From Ptiloglossa arizonensis (lineage: Eukaryota > Arthropoda > Insecta > Hymenoptera > Colletidae), in the NCBI RefSeq assembly GCF_051014685.1, contig NC_135051.1, positions 11,241,557-11,305,556 on the forward strand: a stretch of 64,000 bases of DNA, written 5' to 3'. Within the stretch, counting starts at the first letter, position 1; every line of letters starts with the position of its first letter. The notes beneath the pieces are model-generated. The model had not been told where the DNA came from, made no database searches, and was given only the letters and a program-made list of their open reading frames with translations. Shown here one piece after another: positions 24,651 through 36,406 of this stretch. The translations under genes and the position numbers were made by a program.

Positions 24651-24699
24651 TACTACTTGAGGCCTGCATAGTCGCATGTCTCGGGAATGTCAAAAGTAG

Positions 24700-24838
24700 A
24701 AACAGGCGGAGCGATTGGTTTCTGCTGTCCTAGGTTCTAACCAATCAACGTTATAGAGTATATTGTCGTTAGTGAAATAGTGCGACGCGAGCAGCGGCCA
24801 TAACAAACTAGCGTCCTTTGTCATAAAAAAGGTCACAG
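24700..24838 (+). promoter_or_regulatory. Candidate internal promoter with paired CCAAT boxes
   Basis: Two CCAAT boxes in opposite orientation lie some 25 bases apart (ATTGG at 24,715-24,719 and CCAAT at 24,741-24,745), followed by a CpG-richer stretch with GCGACGCGAGCAGCGGCC around 24,782-24,799. The arrangement resembles an NF-Y-type promoter core. It sits just upstream of a short phase-compatible ATG exon (24,839). Promoter function is inference. Confidence 0.35.
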
Positions 24839-24870
24839 ATGCTACGCACGGCGTATAGAATTGTACTCAG
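24839..24870 (+). CDS. Candidate alternative first coding exon of AMP deaminase
   Basis: ATG at 24,839 opens a short frame (MLRTAYRIVL) ending at CAG/GTGGGA. Two bases are left over, so splicing to the acceptor at 36,253 makes AGA (Arg) and continues in the AMP deaminase frame. The phase match has a one-in-three chance of being accidental and the donor is only moderate. The case rests on the CCAAT/CpG context just upstream. Confidence 0.25.
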
Positions 24871-25389
24871 GTGGGAAAGAGAAAATCTCAGAGATCTCAT
24901 GAGACCTGACTTGGACAGCGTTAATTTATAACAAAACCTTAATACGCATAACCGGGCCAGTCAGATAGTTTTAGGTAAAACAGTTGCAAAAATTGTTGTA
25001 ATCGAATGCGTCTTTCAACGCATGTCTTTTACATATTAATAAATGAAGGAAAATGTATAATAACCGGGTAGATGAACAATTTTGATATTCCAGTGCCGCG
25101 CGCAGTAGAATACGTATTCCTGATGTCTGGATGAGGTATGTTTTTCTGGAATTATTTTTTTTTATCATTCAGCAATTTTTCCATCACTTATACGTGCGCT
25201 TAATTTTAGTTTATTATTGGTGTTACGAAAAGAAATGTCTTGGCTTCGTCTCGTGGTTCAAAAAATCGTTTAAGTATTTTCTCGCGGAATGCTCTGGCAT
25301 TTTTTTTTTGCTGCTAAAGCCTTTTTAGAAATCTAGAAGAAAATTGTAGTAAATTTTGTGTGAAATGGTTTTTATTTTCTCAACAAGAC

Positions 25390-25600
25390 GGTTAATACTG
25401 CACAAACATTACACATGCCCCATTCGTACTCATTCCTACACAGTTAACATTATGTGTCGTTAAATAGCCATTTAAGTCGTTGAATAATGTAATAGCTTGA
25501 CCGGTATTGTGGGTGAGCAGCGTATCGTAGAAAAGCATATCTTCGAGCATTTTTCTGTTATATTCGTATCGAATGAACGCATGTAAATTAACTTCATTAC
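25390..25600 (-). mobile_element. hAT-like (ZBED/SCAND3-type) transposase fragment
   Basis: The minus strand reads MLFYDTLLTHNTGQAITLFN and then NCVGMSTNGACVM. The latter is the 'N-C-V-G-x-C-T-D-G-A-x-x-M' block of hAT transposases and their domesticated ZBED relatives; in this copy the catalytic Asp of that block is replaced by Asn and the Cys by Ser. Only about 60 residues remain. Confidence 0.6.
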
Positions 25601-28600
25601 GGATAGTTTTACGTTTGTCAATTTGCATAGCATAATATTGACTGTAATGCAAATCCTACGCTTAAATTTATGTCTAGAATTCCACAGTTTACTGTATCAT
25701 TCAATAATGAAATTAAATTTAAATAATTGGTATTCTTCTTCAATAATTCGATTGTCCAGCATCTTTGCAGAAAGCAAAATTATATCTTTAGAGATGGTGC
25801 GTCGTTTTCTCAATTTTGCTGTCAGTCACGAAACATAGTTCGATACATTTTCATTATTACAACGAAATTATATATCTTTCTTATTATGTTAGTGTTGATA
25901 CGTAATTTGTGTAATCTGTGTTTCAAAATTTAGAGATTTTGTAACATGTTCTTTGCGTTTAGTTTCGAGATATCTCAGTTATTGATTATCAGGACCTTTA
26001 TATATAAACTCAAGCAATAAATATTTGTCTTTATAACTCCGTGTCTTTTGATAAACCGACATTACATTACGAGTGTTGTCCACTTGTAATGACAACCACT
26101 TGCAAACATGAACAAATTCTATATTTGAGATTTATTTTTTCAAAGTTCGGATTATTCAAGTCATTGGCCAAAACATTAAAAGGAGAGGAGCTTTTTTCAG
26201 CCGAGCAACTGGCGAGTGATTTCTCAGATCGTTTTTTTCATTGATTTCACATTAGACGCGATGATTATATGCTTCTATCCAATATAACGAATTTTCCTTT
26301 TCATTGCTTCACTTAGCGTTCATTTAATTCCATTGCTGTGTTTTAGAACAAAAAGAGGTTATCGTGAAGTGAACGTAGGGTCGAACCACGTATGATTCGT
26401 CAAATGAACTCACAGATCAACTTTTTCTGCCTTAAATGAGCATTCTAGTTTATGGTCTAAAAAAAACGACTTCTTTTTACATTTTCGTAAAATTGGTTGT
26501 CTTGAAAACATGTTCCTGAAACATTTATATAGACATTTGAAGCAAGTTTTGTTTACAAAAGTTGTAGTACCGAAAGTATCGGGAAATGTTGAAGGAGTAT
26601 TTTTAAAAGATTAGGAAAGGACAGGAGGGAGACATGCCTATATAAAAAATGGAACGATAGGGAGATTTTCACTACAGGGCACAGTGGTTCGAGAAGCGGT
26701 CTTTGTGGCCAAAATTAGAAACATTTGTTTATTGATTTCTAATGTTTTAAAATTTTGAAGCAAATTTATATCCACACCTATTATTTCTGAACATTATTCC
26801 AACCGTTGCAAGGCACAACGACCAGTCTTACTTGTTGTTTGTATGTACTGCTAAAACAACATTTATATTTAATTCTTCCGACGAATAAATTTTTTTTTAT
26901 TTTCCTGCAGTGTTATTTATCATTTGTGAATTTCTAATCTATAGGATATATGAATTACGCATTCAAAGAAACGTATCCATATATAAAGAAAACTAAATCC
27001 AGTACATACATTCTGTTTTTGTTTTGATTTAAATTCTTTAGCTTGAGAATCTTATATATATATTAACAGGAATAAAATCATTGCAATCTTGTTCAATTTG
27101 TGAAATAACATCGAAACAAATATATATTACTTTTCCATCTATGAGTGGCAACATTAATTTAAATTCAATTTTCACAATTTTGTTGTCTGCAATTTTTTTG
27201 TTGTATTGAGAATAGCATTATTTCTTTTTTTCTTCTCTGATGTACTATTTATGTATTGTCACTTATTGAAATTGTTATCATAAAAGGACTCTAAGGTTTC
27301 ATCAAGGGAAAATTAATCTTCTGGTTTTTGTCGTTCAATTGGGACTTTTTGTTGTTTCCTTTAAAATAGTTAAATCCGTGTTTTTACTTTATCTCTCTTT
27401 ATTGCGGGCATTCTAGTGACATGCATTATTAAACGCATTTACTCTTTCATTTCATCCGTAAATGCTGCTGCTTCTCTTCTTTCGTGTAATCGTGTTGATT
27501 TATCTTCGTGTAATAGGAGAGGATGTTCCACGGATGTTGAACTTGAAGCTGGGATCCTCATTTGGATATTTCTCGACGACGAAATGTCCCTCCAACCATT
27601 TTTCATATTTTGATGTAAATTTTTCTGCGGCACGATGAGAATTTCTCTTCTCTTCAACTGCTTTCACATATTCTCCGGAAACATCAATTTTCTTTATCAC
27701 ATCGAGAATAAAGTTGAAAACAGCTTTTATTTTCTTATCTAAATCTCTTTCATTCTACCATGATTTGAAGAGATCTTCGTTCTTTAAAGAAGATTTTTAT
27801 ATTTCCGTCTAAGAGAAATAAACAAATAAAAAATGAAAATCGTTCAACCATTGTGATATTATTTGCTTCCGCGAAGAAATAAAATATTTTCGCCGTAATT
27901 AAACATAGTGTATCAAGTAATTATAATAGTCTATATAACTGTACTTTGATATAAACTATGTAACTGTATAGATAAATAATAATTGCATAAATTATAATTA
28001 TATAAACTAATAATACGTAACTAAATACTAAATACTATGGAACGCTATGGATGTCTATAGCATGATTGTCACGTATGTTTCGCTTTGCATGTTCTGAGGA
28101 AGACTGATTCGATGAGCCAGAAACACTATCAGAAGAACTCTTCATGGCTAGTGTTTGGGAATGTTTATACTAACAGCAAATAAAGATCGTGAAATAAAAG
28201 CGTGACTCCTCGGCCGTTATTAAAGCGATTGTGCATCTAGCGATACACGCGTAAATTCAAAACGCGTAGGGTCAGAGTGCATACGTATTCCGAGCGTCTG
28301 TTTGTTAAAATTCACATAGAGTTAAAAGTAGAAGCTAAAATTTACATTTCTGCGTATCGATTGTCTGGGCTTTTGTATAAGATAAATTTGAAGGCTAGTA
28401 TTTTGAAAGATTTTCTTAAAACTCTTCTTATAGTGTACATTGTATTTAACTGTATATATTTTGTATATTGTTCGAAATACGCTCCTATCAGAATTAAATA
28501 ACTGAAATATATGTGCTCACGTGTATGAAAATATAGTACAAACATGGATTTTGTTATTGAATAATAAATAATTAAAATATTCAATTGTAATCCCAATTTA

Positions 28601-28739
28601 ACGATTTCGTTTTTAAAATGCTATCTATAATCATAGAGTTATCTAGAAGGATCTAATATTTCGAACTTCAAGGTTTTAAAGAGTCTTCATTTGATAGGGA
28701 AAGAAAATTTGTTCGGATATAAAAGTTGACAAAATTGAC
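25601..28739. other. Intronic DNA with unidentified minus-strand coding-like patches
   Basis: Two minus-strand patches look coding-like: 28,035-28,145, a 37-codon frame beginning MKSSSDSVSGSSNQSSSEHA, and 27,440-27,700, where two frames joined by a frameshift give AVEEKRNSHRAAEKFTSKYE then DKSTRLHERREAAAFTDEMK. I do not recognise the protein; both could be pieces of one decayed element. The rest is AT-rich and featureless. Confidence 0.35.
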
Positions 28740-29140
28740 TTTTTGCCTCAAAAGAGTGCTTCACAGACCACTGTGCAGGGCGAGAAAGAGATGGAGGCTG
28801 TAGAGGATTTCTTAAAACAATTTACAGAGGAAATGAGAGAAGGGTTAAAAGAGGAAAACTAGTACGGGACGGAAATATGAAACGAAATGAGGGAAATGAG
28901 GAGATGGAAAAAAGAAAGGTAGATTGAAAGGAAAGTGGAGATGAACTAGTTGGAAAAATGATGGGAGATGGAGGGAAAGTTGGGAGAGGTGGATACAATG
29001 AAGAAGAAAATTGAGAAAATCGGAATCAGATCAGAGGACAGAAAAAGGTGGAAGAAGTGAAAGAAAGAAAGGGAGAGAAATAGAAGAAAAAGTTTGGAGA
29101 ATAGCAAAGAAAAGATGGAAAAAGAGAACAGAAAATATAG
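28740..29140 (+). mobile_element. Purine-rich coiled-coil remnant, probably non-LTR retrotransposon ORF1
   Basis: About 400 bases are almost entirely A and G on the plus strand. They read in pieces as Glu/Lys/Arg-rich coiled coil (for example FLKQFTEEMREGLKEE near 28,810-28,857, later KKRWKK-type segments), the usual look of decayed ORF1 proteins of insect LINEs. No endonuclease or reverse transcriptase is seen nearby. A simple purine-rich repeat is the alternative. Confidence 0.4.
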
Positions 29141-32100
29141 TACGTAAAATAATTCGTGTAAAAAATGCATTCGATTGATTAATAGGAAAATGTAATTCAT
29201 AGTTTTACTCGGTTTGAAGGTGAGAAATAGAGTTCTGTTAGAAATAACAGCAGAAAGTACAGTTAACAAAAAGATTTCAATTTTCGAGACGTTTATCGAC
29301 GGGGAATAATATTTATGAATGTTTTATGTTGTATGTTTTATAAAAGAAAATTTGGATGATTCGCTAACCCAAGAGGTAAAATGGAGAGAAGAATCATTCA
29401 ATCTCTCCAACAAAGGTTCAAACGGTTCTGAAAGTGACTATTTCAAGCTTTCACCATTGAAAGTAAAAGCAATAAAAGAAAGAGGTAAACAATAAACTCA
29501 AAAAACAAACCAAAGTGTGATTTACAATTATCCCAAACAATGGTCTCTACCATTTCAAGAGACAAAGAATTTCGTGATGCATTGAATAGTTCGGCACCAA
29601 TAAAATCTACAATAATTACTGTTGAGACTATTTACACCTGAGTGTATGATACGGTTACCAGGTATGTGTGATTTTTGAAAATAAGCCGCCGAAAATATTG
29701 ATGTTGATGTTTGGCACTTCTAGCGTCCGACCTCGTTTTCAATACGCAATACTCGGCAATCACCTCGCTAAAAGTTCAACTCTGGGCCGAAGTTGCGGCG
29801 TTCCTCCGCATCGCGGTCTGATTACTCCCGCAAAGAAGAATTCGGAGATTGATTTGTCAATTGTGTCACTGATCGAGTTAATCTCCAACGATTTGTATAT
29901 TAGAACACCCAGAACTGGTCAGAATTTCGGAAAACTTCAACTAACACACGAACATATAACAGACTATTGAGAGTAAAGATTTCATGCAATACGGACATTA
30001 ACTTACTTGGTCAATGTACTTAGCACATGAGCTTCTATATGAATGTGATAAATATTGTTTAATTTTGCGAGCACATTTGAAGTTTGCTAAATATTCGATA
30101 ACGGAAAAGAAAAAGAAAAAGCAAAAGTTGCAACACGAAACTCTGTTGTAAATTAAGGACTATCTGTACATAAAAATGTTTATTTCAGATTAGTGGTTAA
30201 CGGTCCCAGACGTGTAGAATATGCTGTGAAATTTTGTCTACCGAATGCACATAATGCGAGACTCGCTCGTCGATACTCTATCTCGCTCAATCACGGTCTA
30301 TTCTATTCAGTTTCCTCGTTGAACAGTTCATGCATGGCTGAGTCTCGGTTCGAGATAAAAATCGTTACCTACCCTGTTACAAATATATTCCTTTAGAAAT
30401 TAACCGAATATTTTGGTTAATAAAACTATCACGCCGTGTCTCGAATATATATATTTATATGTACGAAGTAAGGAATATAAAGCGTGACCATTGAATATTT
30501 TTGAACATGTTGATGTAGAAAGATATTATTAAGCGAACTTGAAGTATTTTAAAGGGTCTACGTATCGACTTAACTTATTTCGTTTACACATTATTGTCAA
30601 GGAGATGTTAACATCGCCAACTGTTTTTCAGATAGAACTGTATATATTTTAATATACATCCACATTTGGAATTAAATGACGATTATTACTACTGTAATGA
30701 TAAATCAAAGTTGCAGTTAAACATAACATAACAATTGTATTTTTCTAATCCCATTTATGTCTTATACCTTGTTATTATCTATTGATTCTTAATTATCAGT
30801 AGACGAGATGTTAGAAGTGTTAATTTCGAACTTGTAAAAATTTCGCAATTGTTTTTTGCCTGACTAAATTCTTCATATTATTTAAATTATTGTTTGCATC
30901 AAATGTAATGAAATTATTAGTATGGTAAAATGTTTTGGTGTTTACCGTAAAATACTTTCTACAGCCGAAATGAAATATCACGGAAAAAGTTATTCTTGAG
31001 AAGTGAATAAAACCTAATTTAATTGCTCTTAATTATTTTCTTTGGATACATGTAAAAGAACGAGTGATAATTAGTATATGTCTTGACACGAAAATTAGGA
31101 TATGTCGAAGCTAGTATAGAAGCGATATTAAAACAGCTGAGCAAGCACTCTTTGTTATTGAGTCGCGAAATATTTACAAGCAGGAAAGTAGTATCAAACA
31201 TTTACTCAAATGATGAAATAGAGCAAATAATATCTGAGTTTTAAAATTAAATATAATTTGAAAAACATGTTGCTTTTTATTTAGCCGTGACCTCGATCCA
31301 CTTTGAGTGACTAGAGTCATTGAATTCGTCCAAACGTGGGATATACTACGCTTATGCACGTTGAAAAACATACAGATCCGAAAAAGTTGTTAACCTTGAA
31401 ATTTTCTTGTCACCTTCATGTAGAAAAAAGCAAATTGAGCTGGAAAACGGTTTCCTTGTACCAGTTTTAATTTCGTTTAATAACACGTTTTTATATCGCC
31501 AGGATGTTTACAAACACATATTCAGTTGTTACGTTTTATTATGTGTTTCAGAAGCCTTTATTATAAATTGAACATGGTGTGAGTTACCTTGTTTTAAAGG
31601 TCCAAGTGATACTTTGAAATCCAGTTTGCAGTATCCGAAAAAAGGCGAAACCCTACAGAATAAGTGACATAACTCAAGGAAACCTTAATCTTACGTAATA
31701 AGAAGTATCGCTTGCAAAAAGTATCATTTCACCGTATTGTAACGAATTATTAACGCATACCTCTCTGGTAAAAATCAAGGAAAACGTGGAATAATTAATA
31801 ACATTAATTCCAAAATTAATAATTGTCCCCTTTGTGTTATAAGATTTTTAAAATAGGACCGAGGATCGGAGCATTTTGAATAATGTATTCAAGTCAGTAA
31901 TAAATAAATACGCAATAAATTTTTTCACGCACGTTCTATTTCCAAAATAAAAACGGAGAAACGAATAATACTTTAAACAATATTTAAAAATTTACCAATT
32001 TGCTTATTCTATCTGTATTCATTATATTTATTATATTCATTATATTTATTATATTTATAATAGACGTCGCCTCTTTTTCCACAATTTTGTTCTGTAACTG

Positions 32101-33646
32101 ACATTTGTAATAAATTACAAATAGTTAATGATGAAATGCCCAGGGTGGATAATCTGGAAACGTAATGGAAGGTTACGCCAGCGGAATTGTGCTATACATA
32201 CGTCTGCCTACACACACTCCGAGAATATACGTACGTACGCGGCATAGAGAAGGAAGGGGTTGCTTGCACATCGGTGGTCCTCACGGTCGTCCTGCTCAGT
32301 CGACGTGCGACCGTCGAGGGAGTGCGATGTTTTTCGTGTGACGCAATGCGTGCAACGTAGATCATTTCCGGTCCGAGACCACAAAAAATTGCCCTCGTGG
32401 ACAACTGTATAATCATTAATCGTTTCTCGATACCTTTTGTGACCTCGCAAGAAGCGTTAGTCCGATGGCAGGCTATGTGAATCAATGTATCGATTCATAG
32501 CAATTTCATACTTGAAAATTGTGTTGATTGTGCTGTGACATCTCTGAAAACTGAGGCGGTGAAAAATGTATCGACGAGATTTAAACCAAACTGAACATCA
32601 ACAAAACCGATATCTTTCGATGATTAAATCTTAGATTCTATTTCTCAGCGGTTTTTAATGGTTAAAAGGATGACTCGTCGAATGAATTTTCTGAATCTTC
32701 ATTGTTATGTACAAATGTAAATGTAATATTTGATCGTTATTATAGAAATTTTATTTCGTATAAAAATTCGCTGGTGTTTATTTAATTACATAAATGTATA
32801 TTTCAGACCTTGTGAGTACTCAGTAACGAATCGGATGCGGTCAGAAAATTTATACGACTGCGGAGATTTCGTTTCGTTCGTCGATTGTTGAATCTTTTAG
32901 GTTTATTGGAATTATAACAACGTATGAACAAATGTTATGGACCTCTGTTTGATTTAAGACTCATTGATTTGTGGCATGATCGTATACAACGTTTTATCCC
33001 AAATGAGTTTATCTTTTTAACAATTGTTATTGGTGTACGGTAACAATGTCAACTCGGTCATTCAATAGTTAAACCGTGTATGCATAATTTTCATACAAAA
33101 TTATCGCGTGTAGGTGCAACATATTGCACATGTACATAGTGATTGATATCATAACCTAAGAATTGTAAATATACTGATATGTGACTAAAGTTAACAAGAA
33201 GTTTTGACTTATGATAACTGTGGGTGCATTAGCCGAATACTCGTTAATATTTATCTAATAACATTAAATATGAAAAGTGAAGATAGCATACAATTTTGTT
33301 TCCGGGAACCGTAGAAATGTTTGACGAGTGTAATGATGGTAAATTGACTGTAAACTGAGTTATCGACGTAATTACAATACCGAACAAGAAAGAAAGGAAA
33401 TCACATTGAAAACAATGAGGAGTGTAATACAAATCGATAATTAAAAATAATGTAAAACGGGAATGTCGTTCTGTTATCATATTGTTAAATGTTTGTGATC
33501 AATTTTGTTTGAAGTTTGAGCTAAATAAAGACACAAAGAATAAAATAATAAACGTAAAAAGGAAGATATCCTTACGAAAAGTTTCGTCTTTTTGACGCTA
33601 TTACCGTATATACAAGGGGAATAAAGAGCAAGAAGAATTGTCTAAC
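29141..33646. other. Intronic DNA with two GC-richer islands
   Basis: No gene recognised. A GC-richer patch at 29,710-29,900 carries a 100-codon plus frame (29,668-29,970) without known motif. A CpG-rich island spans 32,190-32,480 (open on the minus strand in two frames, again without motif). A TTATATTTA-type AT microsatellite lies at about 32,020-32,062. Confidence 0.4.
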
Positions 33647-33705
33647 ATGTTCGCTGGTGCGAACGAATCGAAACGATGGCTGAGGGATAATAGGATACTT
33701 CTGAG
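33647..33705 (+). CDS. Candidate alternative first coding exon of AMP deaminase
   Basis: ATG at 33,647 opens a 19-codon frame (MFAGANESKRWLRDNRILL) that ends exactly at a good donor, GAG/GTAAAA, with two bases (AG) left over. Joined to the acceptor at 36,253 these give AGA (Arg) and run straight on into the conserved AMP deaminase frame. Base composition of the short exon is higher in GC than its surroundings. It lies 2.5 kb upstream of the common exon, a normal position for an alternative promoter isoform. No transcript evidence available here. Confidence 0.45.
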
Positions 33706-35140
33706 GTAAAATAAAATGCGTTAATAACGATTGCTCGTACTCCCTGGAGGGAAACCGTCGTCCGTAATCGCCAAATATTTTGATTGCATTAGTCAGTACA
33801 TATTGAATTATTGGTATTGCTTGGTAATAATATCACTTTGAAAACGAATTTTTAGTTTGTAGTTTCTAATACTTCGTGGATAAAATCGAGACATTTTGAA
33901 GGCGTACGCTTGCCAGCAACGATCTTTATATACCTTCAAATTTTAATTAGACTTGTTGTAAGTATACTAATACTTTATCAAAGTTAAATTTATATGTCTC
34001 GCAATAATTAAAAAATGATCCCGTGGGATACAATACATTGATCTACAATTATAATCGTTTCAACGTATCAATAGTTAATGTTAAATGCTTTCTCATTTTT
34101 TTTATAAGCACTTCTGTAGTGTTGTTTTTATATTCATGTTTATGTTGAGCATTACACACGAGCATTAGATTTTATCATTAAAAATGTATATACAATATTA
34201 AGTTATATGTACTGCCATGAAGACAAACATACATACATTATAGAATTTGTAGTAAAATGTATAATAAGCAGGAGATGCAGAATTTTGTACGATTTTCGTC
34301 TCTCCTAATTCCATGAAAAGTTTGCAGTTAATTAGTATTTAACTTTCTAAGACTAGAATCCATTTTGTATCCATGAAATGAATAAATGTTGTTTGATCAG
34401 GTGTGTCGATTGCTACTTGCAATATTTTTTATTCCATCACTCCTGATCTCCCGACCAGAGTGAGGGAACAATTCCTTTTATCAGAATGAGCGGTGGGGGA
34501 GTTTTTCCAAGTTCTTTCTTCGTAGAAACGATTCAACATATATCTTTTACATATGTTATTTGAGTATTCAAAGAGTTATTAAAAATTAAAATACGTATTG
34601 TTCAATTTTTGTGTAGAAGCTGGTTCCAAACTTAGCGGATAAATTTCAGAAGCTTACGGATAAAGACACCTGAAAATGTGAAAGAAAAGCTCATATAAAT
34701 ATATAAACAAATTCGAAACGTTTAACGTTAGATGAACAATGGTTCGGTCGAGGATCGAAACAAGATTAATTGTTATAGGGGTAACGAAATTTTTGGATTA
34801 ACGAAGAGCTATGAATACGTGAAATGTAACCTTCAACGGAACTAAAAAGGACATTGTCTCTTGGAATTACTGCAAATCAACAGACCGACGGTTATAAATG
34901 GCAAAACTTCATATCACTGTATCTCTGATACGAGGCGATTGCAGACCTATATATATATTAATATAATCAATTTTTTCTATTCATTTTGAATATTTTTATA
35001 ACCTCCCAGTGTATACTCGTTAAAATTGATAATACTTCGTATATCGATTCGAATATCAATTAATACCATATTATTTATAGTGGTAACGAATAATCTTTTT
35101 CTAGAATTCATTTTTTTTAGTAGAGAAATATTTGTCAAGG
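33706..35140. other. AT-rich intronic DNA, nothing recognised
   Basis: Stop-rich sequence on both strands, without repeats that I can define. Confidence 0.5.
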
Positions 35141-35500
35141 GGTTATCTAGGTTATCTCATAAGTAATGCGTTTCTTTCGAGTAATGAAACAATAAAACTG
35201 GTCGCAATGTACATCCACACATTTAAATATAAATACTAATATAGCTGAGACTTTCCTTAAATACCGTATTAAAATTGTACGACCGTAGAGGGAATATTTT
35301 GCTTATTTCAAGGATTTTAAATGAGAATGTCGAAAGAACATAACGATTACATCGTGTTCGAATTCAAAAGGAAAAGTAATCCATTGTTGCGAAGAATATC
35401 AAATTTTAGTTAAGAAACTACTCGAACGAAGGTACATTGCAAATTATGGTTGAACGAAATTGGATCAGAACGGTTAACAAATTAGTTAAAAAATTAAATA
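35141..35500 (+). mobile_element. Decayed mariner element, 5' end
   Basis: AGGTTATCTCATAAGTAATG at about 35,149-35,168 resembles a mariner inverted-repeat end of the 'TTAGGTTG-x-x-x-x-A-A-G-T-A-A-T' kind. About 160 bases downstream an ATG frame reads MSKEHNDYIVFEFKRKSNPL, close to the N-terminus of mariner transposases. The frame breaks after about 24 residues. No 3' end found. Confidence 0.5.
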
Positions 35501-36085
35501 AATCAATCATTTTTTAAATATCTGAAATAATTGAAAATGTAATTTGAATATATCGCAAACTGTTAGTAATTAATCGTCGACAAAGGATAAATGTGTTTTA
35601 TCGATGTAATGTTATTTGTTTGTTGAAATGCGAAAGAAATTGTTCGTTATGAACTGTTGTTTCGTAAGTAAATTGTTTGAAATTAGTATAAAAAATAAAA
35701 AAGTAAAAAACAAAACACCAACGAGCACCAAACATCGAGGAGGAAATTTCCATTAATTGTCGACCATATTCACCGAATGTAGAATCGATCAAATTTTCAA
35801 CGTTTTGAGCATTATTTCTATGGAAAAAGAAATAAGAAGAACGTATGATGTTGAAAGTGTCACGAAGGAATAGTTTTGAAGCAATATGAAAAAAGAATTC
35901 TACAGAACAGAGATAGAAAGACTGGCTGGAAGATAAGAAAGGATTGTAGATAATTAAATAAACTAAACGCTTGATTAATCATAAACCAAAGTTGTCCATT
36001 CGCACCTTGAATGTTTACCAAAAAAGTTACATTACTTATAAGATGACTCGGTAACAATATACGTATCACAAATCAAGCATATCGT
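35501..36085. other. AT-rich intronic DNA, nothing recognised
   Basis: Minus-strand frames here (35,598-35,792; 35,860-36,069) have no motif. Confidence 0.5.
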
Positions 36086-36252
36086 ATGTATCTAACGAGA
36101 TCATGTTACACGTTAATATCACGATATATTTATATGAGCAGATGTCGTATATGTTTCTTTGCAGTTGTTATTTTATTAATGTGTGGCGTATCTTTTATTC
36201 AAATCTCTTTGTTACTGTGTACAAAAAAATCATGTCTCGGGTATTCTTCCAG

Positions 36253-36406
36253 AGCTGCAAAGGATCTAGAGGAACGTCGTAGTCATTATGAGCCTTCGCT
36301 TGGACCCGGTGTACCAGATGACGTTGATCATCTCTTCAATCTCGAAGAAAATGATTTCGTACCGCATTTCCAAAGAGTTTCCATATCTGGTGAAGATACT
36401 TCTGGG
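36253..36406 (+). CDS. AMPD2: AMP deaminase, coding exon 3 (residues 91-142), common exon
   Basis: Acceptor ATTCTTCCAG; donor GGG/GTACGT. The frame reads AAKDLEERRSHYEPSLGPG, VDHLFNLEENDFVPHFQRVS and ends ISGEDTSG, the 'F-Q-R-V-x-I-S-G-E' block conserved across AMP deaminases. It accepts phase 2 and ends in phase 0. The frame is also open upstream of the acceptor as far as 36,086, giving a hydrophobic leader (see findings), so this exon may have an additional start of its own. Confidence 0.92.

Noticed and set aside
28946..29269. 107-codon minus frame rich in Phe, Leu and Ser
   Set aside because: It is the complement of the purine-rich coiled-coil remnant; the hydrophobic composition is a by-product of TTT/CTT codons.
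32192..32485. Minus-strand frames of 97 and 80 codons in the CpG island
   Set aside because: Two overlapping frames, no motif, composition explained by high GC; not supported as a gene.
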